The notes beneath the pieces are model-generated. The model was not told the DNA's origin and searched no databases. It saw nothing but the letters and a program-made list of their open reading frames with translations. Source: Vogesella sp. LIG4 (GTDB lineage Bacteria; Pseudomonadota; Gammaproteobacteria; Burkholderiales; Chromobacteriaceae). Taken from it: 64,000 bases of DNA. Location of the stretch: the NCBI RefSeq assembly GCF_900090205.1, contig NZ_LT607802.1, forward strand, positions 2,979,970-3,043,969, read 5' to 3'. How positions within the stretch are numbered: the first letter of the stretch is position 1; the number at the start of each line of letters is the position of its first letter. A program made the position numbers and the translations under genes. Positions 41,355 to 51,400 of the stretch are shown here, piece by piece.

Positions 41355-43016
41355 TCACGGCACCATCCAGTCCCCATCGGCGGCCAGGGCAGGGTTGTCC
41401 GGCTTGGTGAAGTGGACCATGAAGCCCCCCTTGGACGCGAAGCGTTGCCCTTGCGCCAGAGTCAGGCGCGGGTAGTAGCCGGTAATGAGCCGGTGCTCGA
41501 TCATGTCTTCTATGCGTTCCACCAGGTAATCCCGCACAAAGGTGCCGGACATATGGCTCAGCGTTTCGGCGAGCAGGCCGCAGGCCAGGAAGGTATCTGC
41601 CTGCATCTGTTCGGCAACCACCGGGATATGGCGGATCGAAAACCAGCCGAACGCGTAGTCCACGCGCACGCGCCGGCGTTCGGGCAGGTCAACCGGGTAG
41701 GCGATATGCGTGACATCACGCCACCCGGCAGGCAGTGGCGCCTGCTCCAGCCCGCCCAGCAGCCCCGACAGGAACACGCCGGCCGGCGCCGGCGGCGGTT
41801 GGGGGCCGAGCGCGGCGATATCCGCCGGGCGTAGCCACAGCACTAGCGCGTCGGCATGACGGCTGTGACGAAGTGCCATGGCAACGCTCTCGCCCGGCCT
41901 GAGCGTATAGCCCGAGGTGGCAATGCCGTGCGGCCGCAGGGCGGTGGCGAGTGCTTTGGCGCCCGTTTCGCCGCTGTCGTTGGCGCGGTAGATCTGCAGC
42001 ACAGATTTAGCCGCTTTCCTGTTTTCCGGCGCCAGCAGGCTCTTGGCGATCAGGCGTGCTTCCAGCAGCACTCCGCCGGAGAAATATATCGAGTAGAAAT
42101 CGCTTGGGTGGTCAACCGGTGCGTCGACATTCGGGAACAGGCATGGCAAGGCGGCCTGCTCGCAGAAAGCATGCACCGGTGCCCAGTTCTTGCCGCCCAG
42201 CCCCGATATCACGGCAAACACCGGCTCCGCCGCCAGGTGCTGCTGCAGCTGTTGCTGCCAGGTCGACTCCGGGCCGTTCAGCTGCCACACGTGCAACTGC
42301 CAGTGGCGATTGGCCATGTACATCATCTTGCGCGAGCTGCGCAGCGCCGGCGTGGCCCCGATGGGGAAGGTGTTCTTCTCGGCAAAATAGTGCTCCAGCA
42401 CATCGAGCATGCCGCGGCGCTTCGTCGGGTCCGCATCGGGGGTGATGATGGTGGCGAAGTGCAGTTCCGTCTCCATTACGCCCGGCGTCTTGCGTTGATC
42501 CAGCCCTTTCAGATAGCCGATCAGCGCGGCCATGTCGAAATCGCTCATGGTGAAGCGCGGCATCAGGTAGCTCAGCGGCTGCCCCTGCGAATCCAGGCCC
42601 TCGCGGATAGCCCGGGCGACGGTGGCATCGGTATACGCGTCACGGCCGTTGCGTACCCCGTCGACAAAGGGCAGGTCGGGGTCCTCGCCATTCTGGGGGC
42701 GGAACAGATAGCGGCCGGTGATGGGCGGGATGGAGCTGAGGCCAACCTTGGCGCCCAGGCCACTGCGTCGGTGGCAGTTGATGCAGGCAGCATCGGCGCC
42801 CTGCATGTACAGGCCGCCATCGCGGTGGGCTTCCAGCGCTGCGCCCGTCGCAAGTTGGCCGCGGCGAAATATTGCCTCACCCGCATCGCCTGAGCCGGCG
42901 CCGTGGGCCTGGCCCGGCAGGGCGGTCAGCACGATCAGCAGCAGCTGTAGCGTCAGTGCACGCCAGCCGCGGGCCCAGGGGAGGGCGAGGGCGGCGCCGG
43001 GTCGTGGGCGGGTCAT
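41355..43016 (-). CDS. c-type cytochrome fused to a periplasmic-binding-protein-like domain
   Basis: A 553-residue exported protein. Signal peptide to about residue 40. A cytochrome c domain has the haem motif C78-I-N-C81-H82 and a probable axial methionine in LMPRFTM near 148. From about 185 to the end it resembles type I periplasmic binding proteins of the branched-chain amino-acid type (VFAVISGLGGKNWAPVHAFCEQ, FPNVDAPVDHPSDFYSIYFSGG, then a second lobe). The start at 43016 overlaps the stop of the LolA-like gene upstream (ATGA), so it is translationally coupled to it. A ligand-sensing or ligand-oxidising electron carrier in the periplasm is a reasonable inference. Confidence 0.85.
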   Translation of the reverse strand: MTRPRPGAALALPWARGWRALTLQLLLIVLTALPGQAHGAGSGDAGEAIFRRGQLATGAALEAHRDGGLYMQGADAACINCHRRSGLGAKVGLSSIPPITGRYLFRPQNGEDPDLPFVDGVRNGRDAYTDATVARAIREGLDSQGQPLSYLMPRFTMSDFDMAALIGYLKGLDQRKTPGVMETELHFATIITPDADPTKRRGMLDVLEHYFAEKNTFPIGATPALRSSRKMMYMANRHWQLHVWQLNGPESTWQQQLQQHLAAEPVFAVISGLGGKNWAPVHAFCEQAALPCLFPNVDAPVDHPSDFYSIYFSGGVLLEARLIAKSLLAPENRKAAKSVLQIYRANDSGETGAKALATALRPHGIATSGYTLRPGESVAMALRHSRHADALVLWLRPADIAALGPQPPPAPAGVFLSGLLGGLEQAPLPAGWRDVTHIAYPVDLPERRRVRVDYAFGWFSIRHIPVVAEQMQADTFLACGLLAETLSHMSGTFVRDYLVERIEDMIEHRLITGYYPRLTLAQGQRFASKGGFMVHFTKPDNPALAADGDWMVP

Positions 43017-43855
43017 GGCGGCAGGCTCCCCGGTATGGCGTGGGCAGGCAGCTTGCTGGCGTTGGTGTGCTGCTCGTTCGGGTCCGGCTGGCCATGCTGT
43101 GGCATGGCCGGTCTGATGAACAGGGCGTCGTCCAGCGGAGGGTTGAGTGCCACCTGGTCGATTACCAGCCTGTCGTTGCGCGGGCCGGTTGCGGTGCCGG
43201 CTTCGATAACGAGAGGGATCTGCAAGCCGTCGAAGGCCTTGTAGTTGCGATAGAACACCGACACCGTGGCTGCCTGGCCGGGAGTGCCGGGGGCTTCCCG
43301 GTCGTATCTGAGTTCCAGGAAGCTCGTCGCATCTACCCACAGGTGCCGGCTGGCGCCGGAGCGTAGCCGGATGTGCAGACGGTAGGCTTTGTGCCCCTCC
43401 ACTTCATCCATGCCTTCCAGCCCGACGGTAATGCCCTTGGCGGCGTGGTCGATGAGCACTCCGTCGATGATCGGCTCCTCTGCGGCAAACTTCAGTTCCT
43501 CCCTGGCATACGGCTGCACACTGGGCGCGCTGCCTGGGCCGGCCAGCATCTTCCAGCCGCTGGTGCCATCGAACGCGCGCACCGCCATGTGCCCGGATGC
43601 GACCATCTCAAAACGGGTCTTGTTGGGGCGTTTCTGCGTGAGTACGAACTGGGCGGGGGACTGGCCTCCCTCCACATGCCCTTGCATGACCAGAGTCTGG
43701 ATCTTGCGCCAGGCCTCCAGGCCACCCCGCGCCTCGGCGTTTTTCTCGATGATCTGCGCCGCCGCCAGCTCCGGCTCCGCCACTGCGCCCCGGGCCAATG
43801 CCAGCGCCGCAATGCATGTGGCCAGTACCCTCGTAGCTCCCAGTTTCATGGCCAT
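43013..43855 (-). CDS. LolA-like exported lipoprotein-carrier-fold protein, copy 1
   Basis: A 280-residue periplasmic protein with a signal peptide (MAMKLGATRVLATCIAALALARGAVA). The body looks like the LolA/LolB-type half-barrel annotated as outer-membrane lipoprotein-sorting protein: AAAQIIEKNAEARGGLEAWRKI, FDGTSGWKML, DGLQIPLVIE. It shares sequence with the next gene (IIEKNAEARGGLEAW versus IVDKNVAARGGLQAW), so the two arose by tandem duplication. The start at 43855 lies five bases after its neighbour's stop. A proline/histidine-rich tail (HGQPDPNEQH) is unique to this copy. Role in carrying a hydrophobic ligand or assembling outer-membrane parts is inferred. Confidence 0.8.
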   Translation of the reverse strand: MAMKLGATRVLATCIAALALARGAVAEPELAAAQIIEKNAEARGGLEAWRKIQTLVMQGHVEGGQSPAQFVLTQKRPNKTRFEMVASGHMAVRAFDGTSGWKMLAGPGSAPSVQPYAREELKFAAEEPIIDGVLIDHAAKGITVGLEGMDEVEGHKAYRLHIRLRSGASRHLWVDATSFLELRYDREAPGTPGQAATVSVFYRNYKAFDGLQIPLVIEAGTATGPRNDRLVIDQVALNPPLDDALFIRPAMPQHGQPDPNEQHTNASKLPAHAIPGSLPP

Positions 43856-43859
43856 GTAC

Positions 43860-44642
43860 TCAGTCGGTTTGTTTGGCGGTCTGGGTGGGAGGATCGGCCG
43901 CCGCCAGCTGCGGTTTGCCAAAGGCGGTATCGTCTATTGGCTGATTCACTGCCACATGCTGGATGATCATCTTGTGACCGGGCTTGAGGCCTTCGACTAC
44001 GGTTTCCTGTTCATGCGCCATGAGCAGGCCGCTTTCGGTTTTGTAGTCGCGGAAGTAAATGGAAACGGCGCGCATTCTGCCGTCCATCTTGCGCGGCACG
44101 CCTTCCATTTTCAGTTCGAGATAGCTCTGCGCATCCACCCAGACGTAGCGCTGGCTACTGTCTTTCATGGTCAGCTTGAGCTTGTAGGCGCTGTGTCCCT
44201 CCACTTTGTCCATGCCCTGCAGTTCGACCCGGGTGCCTTTTCTGGCGTAGTCGACCAGGGGGCCGTCCAGCTCGGTCGAACTGGCGGCGGACTTGGCTTC
44301 TGCCGTCGTGAACGGCTCCACTTCGTTACGCCCCAGGAAGGGCCGGACTTTCCAGCCCTGCTCGCCGTCGTAGGTCTGCAGCGCTGTCTGGTTCTGGAAG
44401 TTCACTTCGAAGCGGCTCTTGTATGGCCGCTTCAGTTTCATCACGAAGGGCAGGCTGACATTCTTCTTGCCGCCCGCATCAATCTGCCCGGACAGGGTCA
44501 GGGTGTTGACCGCGCGCCAGGCTTGCAGCCCGCCGCGTGCGGCCACGTTCTTGTCGACGATCTGGGCTGCGCTAAGACTGGCTGCCGTGGCGGCCAGCAT
44601 GGGCACCCAGCCCAGTATCAGCAAAAAATATCGGGTTTTCAT
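43860..44642 (-). CDS. LolA-like exported lipoprotein-carrier-fold protein, copy 2
   Basis: A 260-residue periplasmic protein with signal peptide MKTRYFLLILGWVPMLAATAAS. It has the same fold markers as its downstream paralogue (AAQIVDKNVAARGGLQAW, DGEQGWKVRPF, VSIYFRDYKTESGLLM). The pair is not LolA itself: the usual LolA neighbours ftsK and rarA are absent and the proteins are longer. They sit in a redox gene cluster, suggesting specialised handling of a secreted or outer-membrane protein, or of a hydrophobic substrate. Confidence 0.8.
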   Translation of the reverse strand: MKTRYFLLILGWVPMLAATAASLSAAQIVDKNVAARGGLQAWRAVNTLTLSGQIDAGGKKNVSLPFVMKLKRPYKSRFEVNFQNQTALQTYDGEQGWKVRPFLGRNEVEPFTTAEAKSAASSTELDGPLVDYARKGTRVELQGMDKVEGHSAYKLKLTMKDSSQRYVWVDAQSYLELKMEGVPRKMDGRMRAVSIYFRDYKTESGLLMAHEQETVVEGLKPGHKMIIQHVAVNQPIDDTAFGKPQLAAADPPTQTAKQTD

Positions 44643-44689
44643 TGCATCCTCTCCGCTTGGTGCGTGACGGTAGACCTGGCCTCACCAGG

Positions 44690-45256
44690 TCATTCCACCG
44701 CCAGCCCATCCATATGAAAGGAACCGATCACCACGTTGACGCGGTCTCCGGTCTTGACCAAATTGCCCTTGTTGGAAAACACCATCCAGTATTCCTTGCC
44801 CATTTCCGGCGAGCCGGACTGGCGCAAGGGGCCGATCTTGTCCATCACCGGCACTTGCAGCACGGCGTGGCTTCTCAGGCCCAGCAGGTATGGCGTGACT
44901 TTCTTGTCGCCCAGTTCCCTGGCCCTGGCGGGGTCGGTTACGCGGTAGCTGACACGAATCAGGTTGTCGGATGCGGTGCGTTGCACCCTTACGTTGTCGA
45001 TGCCGCCATAGAGCGAGTAATAGATACGGGCCCGGTTCGGCATGCTCACGGCGTGGTAAGGGGAGTGCCGGTGTGCTGTGGCAGGGGCCTGGGGCGTGGT
45101 CTTGGCAGGGGCCGGGCGGGGAGTTTGCGCAGACATTCCGTCCGGGGTTTCCTCCGCCTGGCTGGCTGGCGTGAAAGCGGTACTCATGACAAAACCGCTG
45201 GCGAGTACCGCCACAAACAGTTTTGCGCGGGTTGTGGATGTTATGACAGTGAGCAT
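44690..45256 (-). CDS. Exported protein of unknown function
   Basis: A 188-residue protein I do not recognise. A signal peptide (about 1-35, ending SQAEE) is followed by an Ala/Pro/Thr-rich linker with several histidines (HRHSPYHAV). A compact C-terminal domain of about 115 residues is probably all beta, with GKEYWMVFSNKGNLVKTGDRVNVVIG-type strands (positions about 152-177). It lies between the giant oxidase-like gene and the LolA pair and is almost certainly part of the same system. A copper- or ligand-binding accessory protein is possible but unsupported. Confidence 0.75.
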   Translation of the reverse strand: MLTVITSTTRAKLFVAVLASGFVMSTAFTPASQAEETPDGMSAQTPRPAPAKTTPQAPATAHRHSPYHAVSMPNRARIYYSLYGGIDNVRVQRTASDNLIRVSYRVTDPARARELGDKKVTPYLLGLRSHAVLQVPVMDKIGPLRQSGSPEMGKEYWMVFSNKGNLVKTGDRVNVVIGSFHMDGLAVE

Positions 45257-45391
45257 GACTTACTCCTTCTCACCCCATCGCCAGTGCCGGGTGCGGCCGG
45301 GAAGACAGCTTGCCGTCTCCCCGGCGCAAGGCCTGGCTGGATGGTGTCGGTCACCGTTGTACCGGTTGCCGTGCTCGGTTCTCCCTTGGTC

Positions 45392-45418
45392 ATGACGGGG
45401 GTGGGTCACCCCCGTCAT
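45392..45418 (-). terminator. Strong hairpin after the giant gene
   Basis: A perfect 12-base GC-rich inverted repeat (ATGACGGGGGTG / CACCCCCGTCAT) with a 3-base loop in the 219-base gap after the 2768-residue gene. There is no U-tract, so it may act as a transcript-stabilising or partial termination point that lowers expression of the downstream genes. Confidence 0.65.
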
Positions 45419-45475
45419 ATCTTGTGTTGCCGCGGTGTGTCCGCTGCTATGGGTGGCGCTCAGGCCGGCTTGTGT

Positions 45476-48400
45476 CTACAGGCCATCCGGAGGATTCACT
45501 TGCCCGCCGTTGTGAAACTCGACGGCACCGATGTCCCAGCTCCCGTTCTGTGGCCTGGAGATACCGAAGAAGTCAAAGGTTGGCGCCCCCGACGATGTGC
45601 CACTGTTGATCGCCGGCGAACCTGCGGTCAGCGCGTAATTGCCAAGCAGTACGTTGTAGCCGGCACCTCCCGAAGTGACGCTTGCATTCACCAGTGACAG
45701 CGGACCGTAAGTCATGTTGATCCACTGGTTGCCTTCATCCGGCACTGCCGACGGCAGCAGGCTGAACAGCGGGTTGGGCAGAACCGTATCTGCAATGCCC
45801 GGGGGCACGCTAAAGCCGATACCTCCTCCTTCCGGTGGTACGCGAGCGCCATTGCAGTACTGGCTGACTACACCCGGGCTGGCCGGTTGCAGGTTGTGCG
45901 CAGCAGCGCTGTTGTAACCTCCGCTGGTACTGGTCAGGATCGAGTAGCGCGGGTTCAGCGTCAGACCTGAACTGTGGTTGGCCGGGCCCGTGTCGCCGTA
46001 GGCGCCGATGTCCCAGTACACCGCACCCTGTGCGCAGTAGCCGGTCGGGTGGCCGGCCTGGTTCAAGGACGGGTTCAGCGATACCACGTTCTGCAAGCCC
46101 TGGATGGCCGGATCGAGGCCGCCCACCGTGATGTAGAACGAGCGGTTCTGCCAGAACAGGTTGTTGTTGAACGTCACCGGGTTCGAGAAACATGCGCTCG
46201 GCGGATGGTTGCCGGAGCAGTTCACATTGGTCTGTACCGCAGTCAGGTTAGTGGTGTTAAGCGCCGTCTCCAGGCCGGCAGGCTGGTAATTCGAGGTGGT
46301 AATCGGCTGGCAGGTTGTTTCCGTGCCGTTGTTGGTGCAGTGCGGCGGCCCGACGTTGGCTTGCGCACCGCCATCAGTGTTGAACAACACACCGGACGAA
46401 GCAGTGGCATCGTTGGACACAACCGTGTTGTTGTCGAAGTCGACGTTCACCGCATCCTGCAGCGATACACCGCCTCCGGACCAGCCTGCCACGTTGTTGG
46501 CGATGATGTTGTTGGTCACACGGACCTTGTACCAGAGTCCTTTTCGGTTGGTCGGGTCGTTTTGCACGTCGGTGCCGTTGATGCTCTGCAGCCGCAGACC
46601 ACCACCTTTACCGCTTTCGGCGGTGTTGCCGACGATCAGGTTGGCGTCGATCTTTAGGCCGGGGCCGGCGCCGTCACCAAGTGCCGGTGCGCAATCCTGG
46701 TCAGTTGTCACAGAGTTCTCGCAGAACGTTCCGTCCGGGGGTACACCCTGGGCGATGATGCCGCCGCCGTAGGTGGGCAGGGTCGGGTTATTGCTCTGGT
46801 TGAACAGCACCCAGTTGTGCGAGATGTCGCCGTTAACGCTGTAGCCGAAGTGGGCCATACCGCCACCGTCGCCGCTGCTCATGTTGCCGCACACCCAGTT
46901 GTAGTTGAAGTGGTAGTAGTCGGCACCGGTGCAGAACGTTACCCCGCCCGCGGCAGACGGCGTGGTCGAGTTGATCTCGTCGCCGTAGGACGCGTTCGAT
47001 GTCACCGCATTGTGATGCACGTAGACATGGGTGTGGTACAGGTACGGATCCAGGGTGACGCCATTCTGGGCGGTCGTCCCGGGGGGTACTTCGACCTGGC
47101 CGACGGAGATGCCGCCCGTGAGCGTGCCGGCGTTGCCGAAGATGCGGTTATTGGAAACCTCCATATTGTGGTTGAAGCCGTGCAGGAAGATGCCGCCACC
47201 GCCCTGCGAGCTGTTGGTCACGCTGATGCCGTCGATACGTGCCGGGTTGCAGAAGAAATCGCTTGGGTAGTCCGTGCAATCCCGGGCGTTGATCTGGGCA
47301 GTCAGCAGGCTGCAAGTGCCGGGTTCTACACCACCCGTCATCGCTTCCGTGCCGACACAGAGCAGGTCAGGCTGCAGTACGCCGCGTACACGTACGTCGC
47401 GAACGCCCTTGCCCAGCACGGTGATGCCTGCGCCTTCATACGCCCCCATCAAGGTTGGTTCCATCAGCATTTCACCAATATTGCCGTTGAGGGTCGGGTC
47501 CCAGCCGACGGTTGGCTCTTGCGGGATGGCATCCACCTTGCGCTGCATGTTGGCCGCACAGGTATAGGTGCCGCTCGGGTCATACGGGTTGTTGGCACTG
47601 ATTACCCCGCCGTTGAGCGATACGCCAAACAGACAGGCGATCTGACGGCGCCACGGGTCCATCTTGCCGGACGGGTGGGTGTTGGCGTTGATGGTTACCG
47701 AAGCTGCACCGACACCTTGCAGGCGCACCGGTTTCCACATGATCAGCATTTCATCGTAGGTTCCCGGCCCAACCAGGATCAGGTCGCCCGGCGTGGCATT
47801 GTCGATCGCGGCTTGCAGGGCATTACCCGTGCCATTCTCGCCGTTGACGTGAGTTGGCGCTTTGCCGCCCACGGTCACGGTGACAGTGTCGATCGATTTC
47901 TTGCCGTTACCGGCGGTGATCACCAGTTCGCCGCACTGTGCTGCATAGGTCTGGTTCCCGGCACCGGTTCGTTGCAGCGGCGGATGCCGGGTCGCATCGT
48001 TCGGATCAACTCCGCACGATGGGATGCCCTGTGGCACCGTTACCGTGATCGACGTGTCGGTCCAGCCGGTAATGGTGGCCGTGGCGCCGCCGATGGTCAC
48101 GCTCGAAACTGCCGTGCAGGCGCCGCCGAGTCCGGTGCAGCGGCTACCAAAGCCGTAGTGGCGCGTGATGGACTTCTGGTTGAACGGTGCATTGCCCGCG
48201 GCCGGGCCGGTGTAGGCATTATTGGGTACCGTTTGATCTCCCAGGGCGGTAATGGTCAGGGTGTGACCCGCGGCACTGACATAGGGGCCGACTCCGTCGC
48301 CATTGACCTGCTTGATGGCCGGCGTGGTATCCGGGTACGCGCAGTCGGGCGGGTTATAGGCCGAGGCAAAGGCCTGTACCGGTACTACCGGCGTATCCAT

Positions 48401-51400
48401 GTACTGGGTCTGCCCGGGCATGAACGGAATCTCGTAGCAGAACTGGCTGTAGGCCGGGTTGAACGAGGGGTCCGTGATCATGGTGTTGAAGGTCGGGTTT
48501 GCTACGCCATTGATGGTGGCTCGGGTATCCAGTATCGGGCCGGGGTCGTTCATGCAGGCCACCATCATGGTTGGTGCATAGCCGGTCGGGTTGGGTGGGT
48601 TCACCTCCCAGGTCGAGTAGTTCAAGCCGTTGAAAATGCCCCACTGGTCGGCGTAAGTGCGCTCGACTTCCGTGCCGGCAAAGTCCTTGATCGAGATCGG
48701 CAGGTTAGGTGGCGCAAATTTCTCACCGAACTGCGGCGAGTACGGGTCGAATTCCGACGAGAAGTCGTCCAGCATGAAGCCGGTGAAGTGGGCTGTGACG
48801 TGGGTCGAGCTGAATAGCCAGAACTTCGCCAGTACCGTCATCTGGTTGTCGAGCTGTACTTCCTTGCGGTCGCATAGGTGGCGCGAGGCGCCTGCGAACG
48901 GGGAAACCTCCTGCGAGCCCGGGAACAGGCTGATGTAGTCCGGCACGATGCGCAGTTCGCCTACGCAGGGCCAGAAGGTTTCGACGGAACCGGTATCGCC
49001 TTCGTTACGCGGGAAGGCAACGGAGCCGAGGGCCTGGGTCGGGTTTTGCGGGTTGGTGGCGTTATAAGTGGCATTCATCGCAGCCTGGTCGGGCAGGATG
49101 AAGATGGTGGCCAAGCCGCCAAACTGCTGTGTTACCGGGGCGATGTAGTTGTCGCCGATCAGGATGTTCTTGTCTTCCTCTTTCACCAGTTCATAGCCCG
49201 GGGGCACGATGACTTCGACCACGTACTTGCCGGCAGGCAGCATCGGGGTACCGTCAGCCGGGTTCGCCACACAGACTGTGCAGTTCGATCCCGGACGTGT
49301 TCCGGCTACGCCATTGGTGGCGCCGGCGCCGACCGGGGCACCGCTCACCGGGTCGCGGTTGATGATGCTCGGGAAGTTGTACATCCCGTCGTAAGGCGCA
49401 GGCTGCAACTGGTTGAACGCGTGCATGCCGTCATAGCACTTGAACTGGCTATTGTTGGGCAGCGGCGTGCCGGCGTTGAGCCATTGCCGACTGTTGTTCA
49501 AGGTATAGAAAAATGCATCCTTGGCGCCGTTTTCCTGGCCCGGGCAGTTCATATTGGGCATGCCGTTGCTACGGAAGCCCTGGGCCCAGTCGTCCCAGCT
49601 GCTGGTCAGGGTATGGTCGACCATGGTCAGGGTAGTGGAGCCATCTGCTGCGGTGCCCTCCTGATACAGATTGATGGTGACGCCCGGAACGTTCGGGGTC
49701 CAGCTGGTGTGGATCAACAGCGACGGGTCGTCGAACGGACGGGTCGAAGCGTAGATCACCTCACCCCTGATCCCGCCATTCTCGCTCGGGGCAAACGGGG
49801 CCTTGCCGAACTCGATGAAGGAGTTCTGGCCGGAGAAGCCCTGCCAGCCCAGCGTGGTAACCCACGGTGGGTTGATGCTGCCGCTCGAAGGGTTGGCCGC
49901 ACTGCTGGCCGGGCCATTCGCGATGGAGAAACCGGCGCAGTCCGCATTGTCGCAATACACCGCACCAGGGAAGCGCAGGGCGCCAGGCAGGTGGGCAGTC
50001 GACGATTCGAGCGTATTGGCAAAGTTCGACGCGATGTTCGAATTCCCGGAACCTGCCTGGCCGGTGCCATCCACCGGGCCGCCGGAGTCATACACCACGT
50101 GTACGCCAGTCTGTTTGTAGCGGGTGGTATCGGCTTCCACCACGTACCAGCTGAACAGCGGGAACACTTCGTTGAAGCCGGCAAAGCCGTTCAGGTCGGT
50201 GTTGTTGAAGTTGGAGTAGCTGCCGTCGCGGAAGCGGATGTTGGTTGGCACCAGCGTCAGCCCCGGGTCGTCGTCATGCGAAACACCGTCGCCATGCAGG
50301 TCGAAGAAGGTTCGCGTGTACAGGTTGGTGTGCCATTGCAGCACCGGAATGTCGCCGAGGTTCTTCGTCTGGCCGGCGGTCAGCTGTGTTGCCGTTGCCA
50401 GGCCATCGACGATCTGGTCGTTCCATTGGTCGAACACCGTCAGGCGGGTGGTGCCAGCGGGCAGGCCGCTCATGCTGAAGGTACCGTCGGGGTTGCACTT
50501 GGTGAACGCGATATCCTGGCCATCAGTATCGCCGGCGCTCACATAGCATTGTGTGAATGCCAGGGAGTCGCGCGAACCACTGCCGTACAGGTTTTCGTTT
50601 GGCGGCCGGCTGTAGTGCAGGTTGGTGATTCTGCCTGACACGCCACTGGTGCATACGGCTCCGGCCAGGTCACACAGCCCGGTATGGCCTGCATTGGTCC
50701 TGCGGTTATTGATGATTTGCGGGTTGGCAAAGCCAATGGAGACGTGATAACCCGCTGGCCCGAACTCCTGGAAGTACGCCGGGCCACCTACCTTGATGAA
50801 GGCATCGTGGGCTTTTTGCCCGTCCAGGGTATTGGTTTGCAGCCACTGCTCGCCCTTGGCGATGCGATCCGCCGCCGGCGTGGCAACCACGCCGTAGCGG
50901 CCTGGCATCAGGTTGGCAATGATGGCCTGGCCGACCAGCGGCGACAGGGTCTTGCCATCCGATTCATATTTCGGGCAGGTCGGGATCATGCCGACCAGCC
51001 CATCTTGCGAGGTCTTGGAAATCGGGCAGGCGTTCAGCCCGGTGCTGGGGTCGATCATGCCTTGCAAGGCATTGGACAGCGGCATGTTGAACATGTCGTA
51101 GGTCATCTGCCCGGTGGCATCGCCGGTACCGCCGGCATCGTCGAACAGCTTGATCTCGAACCCGCCGAGTCCCGGCTCCAGGCCGGTCCCGAAGGTACCC
51201 GGGGCTTCATGGCCGACGTCGACTTCGCCATTGAGCGGCGCGTCGTCTTCGAACACCAGTACCGAGACTTTAGCCGTCTGGAACGGAGTCTGTTGCAGGA
51301 CTACGCTGACAGCGGTCTGCCCGTTGACAAGCGGTGCGCCACCCATGCCGTGGCCGCACTGGGCACTGGCTCCGCCAGGCGTCCAGGCTGCGTTGCTGGT

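Noticed and set aside
43013..44642. Assignment of the pair as the housekeeping LolA
   Set aside because: They are longer than LolA, duplicated in tandem and lie in a redox cluster without the usual lolA neighbours.
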